From Caldilineaceae bacterium (GTDB taxonomy: Bacteria > Chloroflexota > Anaerolineae > Caldilineales > Caldilineaceae): a stretch of 58,314 bases of DNA. The position numbers were made by a program, and so were the translations under genes. The stretch's first letter is position 1, and each line of letters begins with the position of its first letter. Positions 42,121 through 51,349 of the stretch are shown in pieces. The stretch is taken from NCBI GenBank assembly GCA_011523365.1, contig WTGY01000133.1, forward strand, positions 16,974 through 75,287, written 5' to 3'. The notes under the pieces were generated by a model. That model did not search any database. It was not told where the DNA came from and was given only the letters and a program-made list of their open reading frames with translations.

Positions 42121-43485
42121 ATGTTCTTAACAATTGTTTCGTTTTTTCTCTTATTGGGACTGCTGATATTCTTCCATGAGTTGGGCCACTACCTGGTCGC
42201 GCGGCGCAATGGCATCGAAGTTGAAGAGTTCGGCGTCTTTGGATTCCCGCCGCGCCTTGTCAAGCTCTTCACCTACGACGGCACGGTTTTCACCCTAAAC
42301 GCGATTCCCTTCGGCGCATTTGTGCGCATGAAGGGAGAGGACATGGCCGACACCAGCCCCGGCTCCTTTAACGCGGCCCGCAAACGCGGCCGCGTCCTGA
42401 CACTGCTGGCCGGACCGGCTATGAATTTTCTGCTGGCGATCTTTTTTTCGATTGCCAGCGTCTTTTCCGGCTTTCCCGCGGGCGCCGCGCATCCGCAATT
42501 GGGCGATGTCGCGCCCGGCACAGAACTGATGGGGGCCGTCCTCAAGCAAAATGACACGCTCCTTCGCTTCAATGGACAGCCCGTCTACATCGACGCGAGA
42601 TCGGCTGAACTTCTGAGGCCGAAGCGGCGTACGCCCCCCATCGCGGCGGAAGCTGGCACCATCGTCATTCTCCGCGAAGGTACCCTGCACACGCTGCAGG
42701 TGCCCTTTGCTACCCGCAACGAACTTGAGCGTCTGCTAGAAGACGTATCGCCCCACGCCGCTCTGCACACGCAGGTCACCCTGGTGGCGCCGGGCAGCCC
42801 CGCGGAGGAAGCCGGGCTGATGCCGGGGGATATCTTTTATGCCGTCAACGGGGAGGTCGTCACAGTCGAACGCGGCCTGGGCGAGGTGATCCGCTCGCAT
42901 CTGGGGGAAACGATTTCGGTGACGATGCTGCGCGGGGATGAGCTGTTTACCCGCGATGTACTGGCCCGCCAGGATCCCCCACCCGGTCAGGGCGCGATGG
43001 GCGTCGGCATCAGCGGCAATCTGATGCTGGTTACGCTGCCCTTTCTGCGCAGCATTTGGCAGGGCGTAGTCGGCATTGTCGACTACGTGCAGGCGGTGGT
43101 CGCGCTGCCGGTACTGCTGATCTCCGGGCGGCTGGCGCCCCAGGATGCCGCGCTCTCCGGCCCGGTTGGCATCGCCCAGCTTGTGGGTGGGGCCGTCAAC
43201 GCCACCGCAGACACCGGCCTCTGGTTCCCAGTGTGGCAGCTGGCAGCCATCATAAGCGCCGGCCTGGCCATTGCCAATCTGTTGCCGATACCCGCGCTGG
43301 ACGGGGGCCGGCTGCTGTTCATCTTCATCGAGAAGCTGCGCGGGCGTCGAATGCCTCCTGAAAAGGAAGGCGTCATACACCTGGTCGGTTTTGTCCTGCT
43401 GTTGGGGCTGATGGTTGTCATCACCATCAATGACATCCGCTCCGGACCCCAAGGCATCGATTGGTCCCAGCTGTTGGGGCCGTGA
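42121..43485 (+). CDS. rseP: Site-2 metalloprotease, RseP family
   Basis: The 454-residue integral-membrane protease has zinc motif H19-E-L-G-H23 in the first membrane segment, one or two PDZ domains in the middle (VAPGSPAEEAGLMPGDIFYAVNGEVV at about 222-248), and the third zinc ligand in LDGG (393-396), followed by a last membrane segment. It cleaves membrane-embedded anti-sigma factors or signal peptides. ATG 42121 has AAGGA about 6 bp upstream and begins the first membrane segment; the frame extends upstream without support. No dxr, cdsA or bamA neighbours are present, unlike the usual RseP context. Confidence 0.93.
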   Translation: MFLTIVSFFLLLGLLIFFHELGHYLVARRNGIEVEEFGVFGFPPRLVKLFTYDGTVFTLNAIPFGAFVRMKGEDMADTSPGSFNAARKRGRVLTLLAGPAMNFLLAIFFSIASVFSGFPAGAAHPQLGDVAPGTELMGAVLKQNDTLLRFNGQPVYIDARSAELLRPKRRTPPIAAEAGTIVILREGTLHTLQVPFATRNELERLLEDVSPHAALHTQVTLVAPGSPAEEAGLMPGDIFYAVNGEVVTVERGLGEVIRSHLGETISVTMLRGDELFTRDVLARQDPPPGQGAMGVGISGNLMLVTLPFLRSIWQGVVGIVDYVQAVVALPVLLISGRLAPQDAALSGPVGIAQLVGGAVNATADTGLWFPVWQLAAIISAGLAIANLLPIPALDGGRLLFIFIEKLRGRRMPPEKEGVIHLVGFVLLLGLMVVITINDIRSGPQGIDWSQLLGP

Positions 43486-43538
43486 CGGCGCAGACGTAAC
43501 CTAACAGTTTCCGGACAGGCGAGTTACATGCCCCGACG

Positions 43539-44570
43539 ATGACACGAGAAAGTTCAAACTTCTCGGAGGTCGACTCCGATCAGTTAATTCCACCTCAATC
43601 CGAAGGCCGTTCGGAGGCGCAAGTTCCTTCATGGGGCGCGAAGCGCTGCCCTTCCTGCTACAGCGTAGTTCTACCCAATCAGACCATTTGCGCGGAGTGC
43701 GGCACTCGCCTTGTCCCGCGAGTCACCCGAATTCGGTGCCTCCGCTGCGGAAAGCAGGCCACGTCCGACCATGTAATCTGCCCCAGTTGTGGGCGCAACC
43801 TGCACGCCGCTCCGTCGCGGATGCTTACCTTTGGCGTACCGGCGCTGCTGGTTGGGGTACTGGCCATCGTGCTCATCGCGCGCGGGATGCCGACTTTCCT
43901 GCAGGGAAGTGAGAACTTACCTCTGCTCCAGAACTTCGTAATCACACCGGCTTCCTCAGACAGCGAGCCGAATGTACTGCCTGCGCGAGAGAGCCTGGCC
44001 CCCGCGGTCGTTCAGAGCGGCCCCGGCCAGTCGGAACAGTCGTCCAACTCCAATTCGGAGCCGGCCGTTGTCGCGAACGCATCTCCGACGCCGACGCAGG
44101 AACTGTCTGGCTCAGAAACTGAAGGGTCGCAGGCCGGTTCCATGCCGGCGGACACACCGGTCCCACCGGCTGAGACACCGACTGAAACGGCAACGCAGGT
44201 TGAAGAAGAGCCGACTGCGACCGTTGCCGCAATTGAAAACACAGCAACGCCAGCTCCTGTGTTTCCACCGCTGCCAACCATTACCCAAACTGCGACGGCG
44301 ACACCAACGGCGACCGCGACGCCGACTGCCGTTCCTACACCCACGTGGCTGACCTACACAATCCGAGCGGGCGATACAATCGGTGCAATTGCCAGACGAT
44401 TCGGGATTTCCCAAGAGGATTTGCTCAGGGCAAATGATCTCTCTCCCCTAGACGTCACGCGACTGCAGATAGGGGACGTAGTCGTTTTACCCGGACTGCT
44501 CCAGGCGACGCCGACACCGACGCCGACAGAGGTCGTTACCGAAACACCGAGTGCGACGCCTGCCGGGTAG
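43539..44570 (+). CDS. Zinc-ribbon, membrane-anchored LysM protein
   Basis: The 343-residue protein has two cytoplasmic zinc-ribbon motifs (CPSC/CAEC and CLRC/CPSC, about residues 37-87), one membrane segment (FGVPALLVGVLAIVLIA, about 97-115), a ~150-residue Ser/Thr/Pro/Glu linker ending in TATPTATATPT repeats, and a LysM domain near the C-terminus (YTIRAGDTIGAIARRFGIS to IGDVVVLPG, about 270-318). The extracytoplasmic LysM should bind glycan. The zinc ribbons could couple the anchor to a cytoplasmic partner. Thr-Pro linkers of this kind are common in Chloroflexota envelope proteins. Function unknown. Confidence 0.8.
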   Translation: MTRESSNFSEVDSDQLIPPQSEGRSEAQVPSWGAKRCPSCYSVVLPNQTICAECGTRLVPRVTRIRCLRCGKQATSDHVICPSCGRNLHAAPSRMLTFGVPALLVGVLAIVLIARGMPTFLQGSENLPLLQNFVITPASSDSEPNVLPARESLAPAVVQSGPGQSEQSSNSNSEPAVVANASPTPTQELSGSETEGSQAGSMPADTPVPPAETPTETATQVEEEPTATVAAIENTATPAPVFPPLPTITQTATATPTATATPTAVPTPTWLTYTIRAGDTIGAIARRFGISQEDLLRANDLSPLDVTRLQIGDVVVLPGLLQATPTPTPTEVVTETPSATPAG

Positions 44571-44605
44571 CTCTCCGCGGCGGCGTACCAGGACGCGGGG
44601 CTCAT

Positions 44606-44634
44606 CTGGCAACAGTGCGAATGTCGTTTATAAT
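44606..44634 (+). promoter_or_regulatory. Promoter of the HEAT/TPR/GT39 gene group
   Basis: CTGGCA (44606-44611, four of six) and a perfect TATAAT (44629-44634) are separated by 17 bp, about 50 bp before the HEAT-protein start. Confidence 0.6.
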
Positions 44635-44687
44635 GCAGCCAGCCCCATGCAGGTGATGGAGCTCGACTTTGGGAAAGGTTGCACTCT

Positions 44688-45731
44688 TTGAATGTGAGGC
44701 GGGACGTGACCGACACCGTCACAGCCAGCAGCGACGCGCAGACGCAACCCAGGCCGGCGCAGACTGTCGAGGTCCTGTTAGCCCAACTGCGCGAAGACGA
44801 TGTGCTTCCAACCGCGCAAGAACTGGTCGTCCTGTCGGACATGAGTCTGGCCGACATGAGGCGCGTGCAAGAGGCGTGGAACACGATCAGTGACGGCTGC
44901 AGGCTGCATGTCATACGGGCACTCGTAGAAGAGAGTGTTGCCAATCTGCACGTACAGCTGGGCCGTCTGCTGCGACTGGCACTGAAGGACGCCCTGCCGG
45001 ACGTGCGGATTCTGGCTATACGCGGCCTGTGGGAAGACAGAGAAGCTGATCTTGTCGGTCCTTTGATTCACATACTTAACAACGACCCCTACGACACCGT
45101 GCGCGCCGCGGCGGCCGAAGCACTCGGCGCATTTGTTCTTGCCGGTGAATTGGACGAGCTCTCGCCTGCCCTGGCCATGCGCGCCGAGGACGCGCTGTTA
45201 GCAGTACTGCACGCCGATATGGAACCGCTGTCGGTCCAGGCGCGTGCGTTGGAGAGCATCGCCTTCTCCGGCGAGACCGGCATCCGGGAGTTGATCGAAG
45301 ATTGCTACTATTCCCACGATGAGGAGATGCGGTTGGCTGCGCTGCGGGCAATGGGACGCAGTGCAGACGTGCGCTGGCGTTCGACCGTACAGGCCGAGCT
45401 CGGCAGTCCGGAGACTGATATGCGCGCGGCCGCTGCGCGTGCCTGCGGCGAACTGGAAGCCCGAGACGCTCTTGAAGACCTAATCGAGCTGCTTTCCGAC
45501 GAGGGAAAGGCGGTGCGGCTGGCTTCGATTTTCGCTTTGGGCCGGTTAGGCGGGCGGCGGGCGAAGGAGATGCTGAGCGCAATGAGCGCCAGCGAAGACC
45601 CGGACGAAGCGCAGACGGCCGAGCACGCACTGGAAGAGGCCCTGTTCTACGGCGATGCTCAGAGCATTCCTCTGTTTGATGAAACTCTTGAAGAATGGGA
45701 CGATGAGGCAGATGACTGGGAGGCGTGGTGA
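44688..45731 (+). CDS. HEAT-repeat protein
   Basis: About 347 residues, almost wholly HEAT/PBS-lyase-like helical repeats from about residue 85, for example DVRILAIRGLWEDREADLVGPLI, TVRAAAAEALGAFV, EMRLAALRAMGRSADVRW and AVRLASIFALGRLGGRRAKEML. Such solenoids are protein-binding scaffolds; no catalytic motif is visible. The start is uncertain among TTG 44679, TTG 44688 (GGGAAAGG at a good 9-nt distance) and GTG 44694. It opens a run of closely spaced same-strand genes of largely unknown role, linked to the next by a GTGA overlap. Confidence 0.78.
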   Translation: MNVRRDVTDTVTASSDAQTQPRPAQTVEVLLAQLREDDVLPTAQELVVLSDMSLADMRRVQEAWNTISDGCRLHVIRALVEESVANLHVQLGRLLRLALKDALPDVRILAIRGLWEDREADLVGPLIHILNNDPYDTVRAAAAEALGAFVLAGELDELSPALAMRAEDALLAVLHADMEPLSVQARALESIAFSGETGIRELIEDCYYSHDEEMRLAALRAMGRSADVRWRSTVQAELGSPETDMRAAAARACGELEARDALEDLIELLSDEGKAVRLASIFALGRLGGRRAKEMLSAMSASEDPDEAQTAEHALEEALFYGDAQSIPLFDETLEEWDDEADDWEAW

Positions 45732-46087
45732 ATCTGAAGCTCAAGCGCCTGGTGCGCACGCACAGTTCCGAACAGTACGCACTCTTTGACTTGACCCAGA
45801 CAGATGAAGAAGATCAGCCTCTTACGATCGGTAAACTCGATCTTCACTACACAGGAGAGGGTACGTACGGAACGCTCCTGTTGTGGGACATGGATTCGCT
45901 GCAGCTCGAAGCTGAACGCAGGCGCATGTTCGTTCAGGCCCTGCTCAGTGAGCTGGTTCTGCCTATGGGGCTGCCCAACGAATTTGTGGTCGAATTCTTT
46001 GCCCCAACCCTGGACGAATACGAAGTGTTCCACAACTTGGACGAGGGAACCGGCAACCCTGCCGAAGCGTTTGAGCGGGCAGACTGA
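45728..46087 (+). CDS. Conserved-looking small acidic protein, function unknown
   Basis: A 119-residue soluble, acidic protein with no signal or membrane segment and no motif I recognise. It alternates short beta-like strands (LKLKRLVRTH, TYGTLLLWDMDSLQLE) with one helix rich in Arg and Leu (ERRRMFVQALLSELVL). GTG 45728 overlaps the HEAT-protein stop codon (GTGA), giving translational coupling; another GTG lies at 45725. Coupling to a solenoid scaffold suggests the two proteins act together. Confidence 0.65.
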   Translation: MNLKLKRLVRTHSSEQYALFDLTQTDEEDQPLTIGKLDLHYTGEGTYGTLLLWDMDSLQLEAERRRMFVQALLSELVLPMGLPNEFVVEFFAPTLDEYEVFHNLDEGTGNPAEAFERAD

Positions 46088-46156
46088 CCGCGTTTGAACT
46101 GTGTCTGCGCCTCACTGCGCCAGCAATGTCTGCCGAGTGAAAGTACGCAAAGAGCG

Positions 46157-46789
46157 ATGACGGACAGCGATCAGAGCAACTCTACAACTGAAAATGGCGG
46201 CACCTCCGCCGATTACCGGCGCATACTCAACGAGAGCGCCCGCCTGTTGCGCGCGAACCGGCCTGGCGAGGCCATCGCCGTGCTCGAGCCGCTCCAGGCC
46301 GACTTGCCCGACGACCCCGACATTGCCATTAACATGGGCGGCGCACTGATTTTGCAGCGGAAGTGGGCCAAGGCGGTCGAAACCTTGAAAAGGGCCGTGG
46401 ATGCTTCACCTGACAATGTCCTGCTGTGGACGAATCTGGCAGCCGCCTATCTGGGCCGGCTGGAAACGTCAGGTCCAAAGCACCAGGCGAGGGCAATTGC
46501 TGCCTACGAAAGGGCGCTCTGGATTGATCCCTCCACACCGAACGTTCATTACCATTTGGGACTGATATACAAACAGCAGGGAAACCTGAGCCGTTCTTCC
46601 GCCATGTTTCAGCGGGCCCTTGAGATCAATCCCAACGACCGCGACGCGCGCTATTGGATGGAAAAACTGAGTGACCAGCTGGTGGAAAGAGAACGCGAGA
46701 AAAGGGAGAGCCGCTACCAGCAGGGGCAGCGGGACGGGAAACGCAGCGCCAACGGGCGCTCACCGGGCGAGGGCGGAGAGGATTCGTAA
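46157..46789 (+). CDS. Tetratricopeptide-repeat protein
   Basis: The 210-residue protein has about four TPR units, including LRANRPGEAIAVLEPLQADLPDDPDIAINMGGAL, KWAKAVETLKRAVDASPDN and a unit around ALWIDPSTPNVHYHLGLIYKQQG. A highly charged Arg/Glu/Gln tail from about residue 180 ends in a Gly/Ser-rich region. It has no signal peptide and is a probable cytoplasmic scaffold. ATG 46157 has only a weak ribosome-binding site (AAAGAG); the frame extends 63 bp upstream. It precedes the FecR-like gene by 2 bp. Confidence 0.8.
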   Translation: MTDSDQSNSTTENGGTSADYRRILNESARLLRANRPGEAIAVLEPLQADLPDDPDIAINMGGALILQRKWAKAVETLKRAVDASPDNVLLWTNLAAAYLGRLETSGPKHQARAIAAYERALWIDPSTPNVHYHLGLIYKQQGNLSRSSAMFQRALEINPNDRDARYWMEKLSDQLVEREREKRESRYQQGQRDGKRSANGRSPGEGGEDS

Positions 46790-46791
46790 AA

Positions 46792-48081
46792 ATGACGGCG
46801 GAGCCATCGGTATCGCCGAGCGCCACAGTTGACGAGAGGTCGTCAGTCAGTTCACAGCCCATACCTCGGTGGCGTGAACGACCGGAACGCGCAGCCTGGA
46901 TTGTCCTTCTTCTCTCCTTCGCATGCTTTCTTCTTCTGGTAACGAGCATCCCTCTGGCGGTTCGCAACCTCTACCATACGGCCGCCGCGAAACAGTCTCT
47001 CCAATTCGAGACCACGCTAGGCACAGTCCTCTTCTACCCGCCGAATTCCGACCAGCCGATTGCCCTTACTGAAAGGCGCGAAGGCATCAGCGAAGGCAGC
47101 CGGTTGGAGACGGGCGCGGCGACCCAAGGCGTGTTGGGCCTGCCCGCAGGTGGACAGAGTGATGAACTGATGGGGACGATTCTCCTCTATCCCAACTCGT
47201 CTCTTGAAGTTGTAATGAGCCGGCGCCCCTACTTTGCCGGCAGTAATGAACCCTATACGCTGCGCATCCGGGTTCAAGAGGGACAGGTGCGGCTGTTTAC
47301 GCGGAGTGCATTCGACCGGCCGGTCGAAGTTCAGATCGAGACACCGCAAGGCGAGGCCCAGCTTGAGGAAGGAAACTACGCTTTCTTTGTCAATGAGGAT
47401 AGCAGCGAGATTGTTGTGAAACAAGGTGTGGCGAGGCTCTTGCGGTCTGGACTGGAGCCGGTCGAGATCGAACCGGGTCTGCGCACGTGGATTCAGGCGG
47501 ACGGGACGATATTGCCCGCGGTCACGGCGGTGCATAACCTGCTACAGGACAGCGCTTTCACCCGACCTCTAGGGGAGGTGTGGGAAAGCTACACCCCGCC
47601 ATATGTAACGCCGGGGACGGTTGACTTCATCGAGAAGGACGGTCGTCACGCGGCCCGCTTCTCATACAGGGGACCTGACCAGATGCATACCGAGATTGGA
47701 ATACGCCAGGTTGTTGACCAGGACGTACACAACTACGATTCTTTGGTCGTCAAGCTGGACGTCAATCTGGACTGGCAGACCCTGGCAGGCGCGGGAGAGC
47801 AGAGCTCTGAGTTCCCCTTACGCGTCGAAATCACCTTTACGGACATCTTCGGCAAGGAACGAAGGTGGGGGCATGGCTTCTACAACATGGACCCGCTGCC
47901 GGAATATCCGCTGTTTGGCGGCGAACAGATCCCACTGTTCAACTGGCATAGCTATGAGTCGGAAAACCTGATGGAACTGTTGGACGCGACACCGCCGGCC
48001 CACATCGATAGCATCAAGCTCTACGCCAGCGGCTGGAACTACCTGTCGTTCGCCAGCGACCTGGAACTGATTGTCGAATGA
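46792..48081 (+). CDS. Membrane-anchored FecR-like extracytoplasmic protein
   Basis: The 429-residue protein has a ~35-residue cytoplasmic start, one membrane segment (AAWIVLLLSFACFLLLVTSIPL, about 35-56), and a large outer domain. Its first half is FecR-like: GTVLFYPPNSDQPIALTERREGISEGSRLETGAATQG, LEVVMSRRPYF, VRLFTRSAFDRPVEVQIETPQGEAQL and IEPGLRTWIQADG. The second half (about 245-429) looks like a beta-sandwich carbohydrate-binding-type domain ending in SIKLYASGWNYLSFASDLELIVE. Its last codons overlap the GT39-like gene (ATGA), linking it to a membrane glycosyltransferase. Confidence 0.7.
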   Translation: MTAEPSVSPSATVDERSSVSSQPIPRWRERPERAAWIVLLLSFACFLLLVTSIPLAVRNLYHTAAAKQSLQFETTLGTVLFYPPNSDQPIALTERREGISEGSRLETGAATQGVLGLPAGGQSDELMGTILLYPNSSLEVVMSRRPYFAGSNEPYTLRIRVQEGQVRLFTRSAFDRPVEVQIETPQGEAQLEEGNYAFFVNEDSSEIVVKQGVARLLRSGLEPVEIEPGLRTWIQADGTILPAVTAVHNLLQDSAFTRPLGEVWESYTPPYVTPGTVDFIEKDGRHAARFSYRGPDQMHTEIGIRQVVDQDVHNYDSLVVKLDVNLDWQTLAGAGEQSSEFPLRVEITFTDIFGKERRWGHGFYNMDPLPEYPLFGGEQIPLFNWHSYESENLMELLDATPPAHIDSIKLYASGWNYLSFASDLELIVE

Positions 48082-49925
48082 CGAGCCGGCAGAGCAAGGT
48101 CCGGTTTGGCTGGCTGGTTGCTTCAGTCGGCCTCTTTCTTTTTCTGGCCTCATTTCAACTGGGTTTGCCCGGTCTCCACTACGACGAAGCCAAAGAGGCA
48201 GGCGTCAACGCGATGGAGCTGCTCCACGGCACGCCCATGACCGCGTTCCGCGGCGCGACTGCAACCGCCTTCGGCCTCGATCTTCCCTTGATGGTGCAGG
48301 ACTACATCGGCGCCGTGAACGTCTATCTGGCGATTCCGTTTCTGGCTGTAACCGGCATCGGCGTACCCAATCTGCGCTTCTTGGCGTTGTCTCTGGCGGT
48401 CCTTGGGCTGCTTGCACTGGAGCGAACCGTATCGGAATGGCTGGCTCTCAACGAAGGCAGTGCCTCTCCCACTGCACCTGTCGCCCCAGCTGCTCTCGCC
48501 TGCCTGACCCTCCTTGCCGCCGCACCCAGTTTCGTATTCTGGCAGCGACAGGGGATATTTGTTACAAACGCCACGTTTCCGTTTGCTTTCGCCTGTATCT
48601 GGCTGGCGCTTCGCTGGCTGCGGCTCGGGCGGAGGCGCGAGCTGATTCTTTCTGCACTTTGCGGGGGGCTGGCAGTCTATGCCAAGCTGCTGGCGGCGTG
48701 GATAGTTTTGCCCTTCGGCTTGATGTGCGCCGGATGGTGGCTTTGGCAGCGGGGAAGGCGCCTGCCTGGCGCTGCTGCAGGGGAAAGATACCGGATTCCA
48801 CCTGCGGGGCCACCAGAAAGCAGACTTGCGCGTCTACGTCGTCTTCGGCCCCTTGCCTTTCCCCTTGCAGTTGCCCTGGCTTTCGCGTTACCCCTTGTAC
48901 CACTCATTGTGTTCAACCTCAAGACGGGCGGCACATTTGCGGCGATCACGCAGAATCTCGGCAGTAGCTATTATGGCGTGGACAACGCCGCTGTCTGGAT
49001 GAACGCGACGGTGCGCTGGCAGCAGCTGCTCCAGACGTTGCGCGGTGACCATCTCTGGTATCTGGGTGCGGTCGAGCAGAACGCGCTGACCCCTTGGCTG
49101 GCGCTGGTCCTGCCGGTGGCCGCTCTGGCCCGCCCCGCTGGCCGCCGTGTGGTCGGCCCGCCTATTCTGATGCTGGCCGCGGCGTTCGCAGCCAGTCTGT
49201 TCACTGTCAGCGACCTGTTCGTCACCCACTATGCACTGCTTCACCCGCTGGCGATCGCCGTGACGGGCGCCGGCCTGCACGGACTCTGGCGAAGGTCCGT
49301 TTCCGGTGGCGGCACGGAGACCCACAGAGCCCGACATGCGGACGTCAGAGACGGCAAGCGACGGGCGAGAGCCAGAATCTGGGGGTGGGAAGCGCTGCGC
49401 GACACGGGCTCACGCCCCCTGATCAGACTGCCTTTCGGACGGCTGACTGTTCTCCAGATCTTACTTGCCGTCCTTGTCGGCGCCGGCGTGCTGTTCGATC
49501 TGCGGGCAACGGCCGCCTACCACGCCGCGCTGACGCGCAGCGGAGGCCTGATAGACCATTCGGACGCCTCCTACCATCTCGCCTATGACCTGCGCCACGG
49601 CGGGTTTGGCGCCCCCATCGTTCTCGACTGGGGGATGGAGGCCCCGGTCCGGTTTCTGAGTGCGGGCAGCGTCAGGCCGATTGAGGTATTTGGCTACGGC
49701 TCCCTTTCCGAGCCGGACGAGGCGTTTATCCGGCGAATTGAACCGTTCCTGGAAAACGTTGAAAACGTCTATCTCCTGCGCGCTCCGGGAAACGAGCTCT
49801 TCCAGGGAAGACGTGAAGTTATGGAGCGTTTGGTCGGTGAGAGAGACGGCCGACTGGAGCGTGAACAGGTGTACGTCCAGCAGGACGGTACACCGCTCTA
49901 CGAGCTCTGGCGGGTCCGCTATTGA
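48078..49925 (+). CDS. GT39/ArnT-like membrane glycosyltransferase
   Basis: The 615-residue protein has about ten membrane segments and the GT-C fold marker LHYDEAKEAG in the first outer loop (residues ~34-43), whose acidic pair binds the lipid-phosphate sugar donor. The C-terminal ~200 residues form an outer soluble domain (from about IDHSDASYHLAYDLRHGGFGAP). It should transfer a sugar from a polyprenyl-phosphate donor to a protein, lipid or glycan outside the membrane. It overlaps the FecR-like gene by 4 bp. Individual family and acceptor cannot be decided. Confidence 0.75.
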   Translation: MTSRQSKVRFGWLVASVGLFLFLASFQLGLPGLHYDEAKEAGVNAMELLHGTPMTAFRGATATAFGLDLPLMVQDYIGAVNVYLAIPFLAVTGIGVPNLRFLALSLAVLGLLALERTVSEWLALNEGSASPTAPVAPAALACLTLLAAAPSFVFWQRQGIFVTNATFPFAFACIWLALRWLRLGRRRELILSALCGGLAVYAKLLAAWIVLPFGLMCAGWWLWQRGRRLPGAAAGERYRIPPAGPPESRLARLRRLRPLAFPLAVALAFALPLVPLIVFNLKTGGTFAAITQNLGSSYYGVDNAAVWMNATVRWQQLLQTLRGDHLWYLGAVEQNALTPWLALVLPVAALARPAGRRVVGPPILMLAAAFAASLFTVSDLFVTHYALLHPLAIAVTGAGLHGLWRRSVSGGGTETHRARHADVRDGKRRARARIWGWEALRDTGSRPLIRLPFGRLTVLQILLAVLVGAGVLFDLRATAAYHAALTRSGGLIDHSDASYHLAYDLRHGGFGAPIVLDWGMEAPVRFLSAGSVRPIEVFGYGSLSEPDEAFIRRIEPFLENVENVYLLRAPGNELFQGRREVMERLVGERDGRLEREQVYVQQDGTPLYELWRVRY

Positions 49926-50049
49926 GGCCTTTCGCGGTTTCCGGCTTCGTTTCCGGACCGGTTGGATTGTCCGGGTGACGGCTGTCACGTGAGGAGTGGA
50001 CGCAGTGGGTAAGCGGCAGTGGGCGCGATGCACAGCTCCTCCTTCCCGG

Positions 50050-50078
50050 TTGAGCATATCCGATATAGCTGATAGAAT
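50050..50078 (+). promoter_or_regulatory. Promoter of the UbiA-like gene
   Basis: TTGAGC (50050-50055) and TAGAAT (50073-50078) are separated by 17 bp, about 38 bp before the start codon. Confidence 0.55.
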
Positions 50079-50115
50079 GTGGACGCGTTAAGGCGTAGTC
50101 GTTCACTGACGAAAA

Positions 50116-51147
50116 ATGGTCAGTCAAGTTCCGTCCAATGTACACCAGAGCAATGCTGACGCTGCCCTGACCCAGCACGCCCGGGTCCGTCCGCAAGGAT
50201 TCGGTTATTTGCGCGTGATCGCCCAGATGGGGCGGATGCGGGCGATCCCAGCGCTGCTTACGCCTGTCCTATGGGGTGCGGCCGGGGCCCGCTGGCAGTT
50301 TGGGGAAATCAGCCTCTGGTGGGCAGCCGTTCTGGTGCTGACTTACAGTGCACTGGCTCTGTCCTGCAACTATCTCGGCGCGTATGTGGACTACAGACGC
50401 CAGATTGGGCGCGAAGGGCCGCACGTTACGGGGGCAAACGTGCGGCATGCGACAAGGCCGTCCCCAGGGTGGCCCTTTGACGGCTTTGACTGGATGCAAC
50501 AGGGCCTTCTGCGGCCGGCAACATTTCTCAGCCTTGGCCTGATGTCAGGGACGATCTATGCGCTTGCGGCGCTCTGGCTCGGGATTTTCACCGGCTGGCC
50601 GGTCTGGTTTTTCGCGCTGATCAGCGGGCTGATGTGCAGTGTGTCACTGTGGTCTGCCGTCCGCTTCGCCCGCAGATTCTGGTGGCTCGGCGACCTTGCC
50701 TATTGGTTGGGACTGGGTGTCATCCCACTGCTGGGGACCTTCTTTGTTCTGACCGGTACGATCACTCGCCTCGTCCTGCTGATCGCGTTCGCTCCGGCGA
50801 CGTTCGCGTGGCTGGCATATCAGTCCTACGGCTTCTATAGTTGGCATCGAGACTGGCGTCTGCGCAGGCGCACTCTGGCCGTTGTGTTCGGGCCCGAACG
50901 GGGCCTGGACGTCGCCGCGATAATTTCTATTGCCGGATTTATCGCTCTGATTCTGCTGATGGCATCGGGTGCTGTGCCCGTGTGGACGATTCTCGTTCTT
51001 GGCGCCTTTCCCCTTTTCCTGCGGGCATTCGCGCGGGCACGAGTATGGCCCTTTTCGCGACAGGCCGGGATCGGCACTGTCGAAAACGCCATCAACGCGG
51101 TGATACTGGCGGGACTCCTGTGGCTTGTGCCGATGTGGCTCATCTGA
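50116..51147 (+). CDS. UbiA-like prenyltransferase family membrane protein
   Basis: A 343-residue membrane protein with about eight or nine hydrophobic segments. The N-terminal RAIPALLTPVLWGAA and the following ALSCNYLGAYVDYRRQIG resemble UbiA/MenA proteins, where an N-D-x-x-D-x-x-x-D motif binds prenyl diphosphate. Here the motif is reduced to N-x5-D, and no clear second Asp-rich motif (the loop reads YSWHRDWRLRRRT) is seen. It may be a divergent or inactive prenyltransferase, or a different membrane protein. ATG 50116 has only a weak ribosome-binding site. Confidence 0.5.
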   Translation: MVSQVPSNVHQSNADAALTQHARVRPQGFGYLRVIAQMGRMRAIPALLTPVLWGAAGARWQFGEISLWWAAVLVLTYSALALSCNYLGAYVDYRRQIGREGPHVTGANVRHATRPSPGWPFDGFDWMQQGLLRPATFLSLGLMSGTIYALAALWLGIFTGWPVWFFALISGLMCSVSLWSAVRFARRFWWLGDLAYWLGLGVIPLLGTFFVLTGTITRLVLLIAFAPATFAWLAYQSYGFYSWHRDWRLRRRTLAVVFGPERGLDVAAIISIAGFIALILLMASGAVPVWTILVLGAFPLFLRAFARARVWPFSRQAGIGTVENAINAVILAGLLWLVPMWLI

Positions 51148-51349
51148 ACACGATTCGAGTTTGCCCTCCTCAGGCCGTCAATTCAGCCAGCGGCGAGCGG
51201 TTTGGCGGTAGGCAAATCCGCGTCGCTTTTTCAAGACCGGGCCAGTCACCAACCGAATGCGTTGAGAAGGTGTAGAACGGGGTGGCGTGACACTGCGGTC
51301 CTTCCGGCAGATTGACTGATACGTTCCGATTAGGTTGCAGATTCAATCC

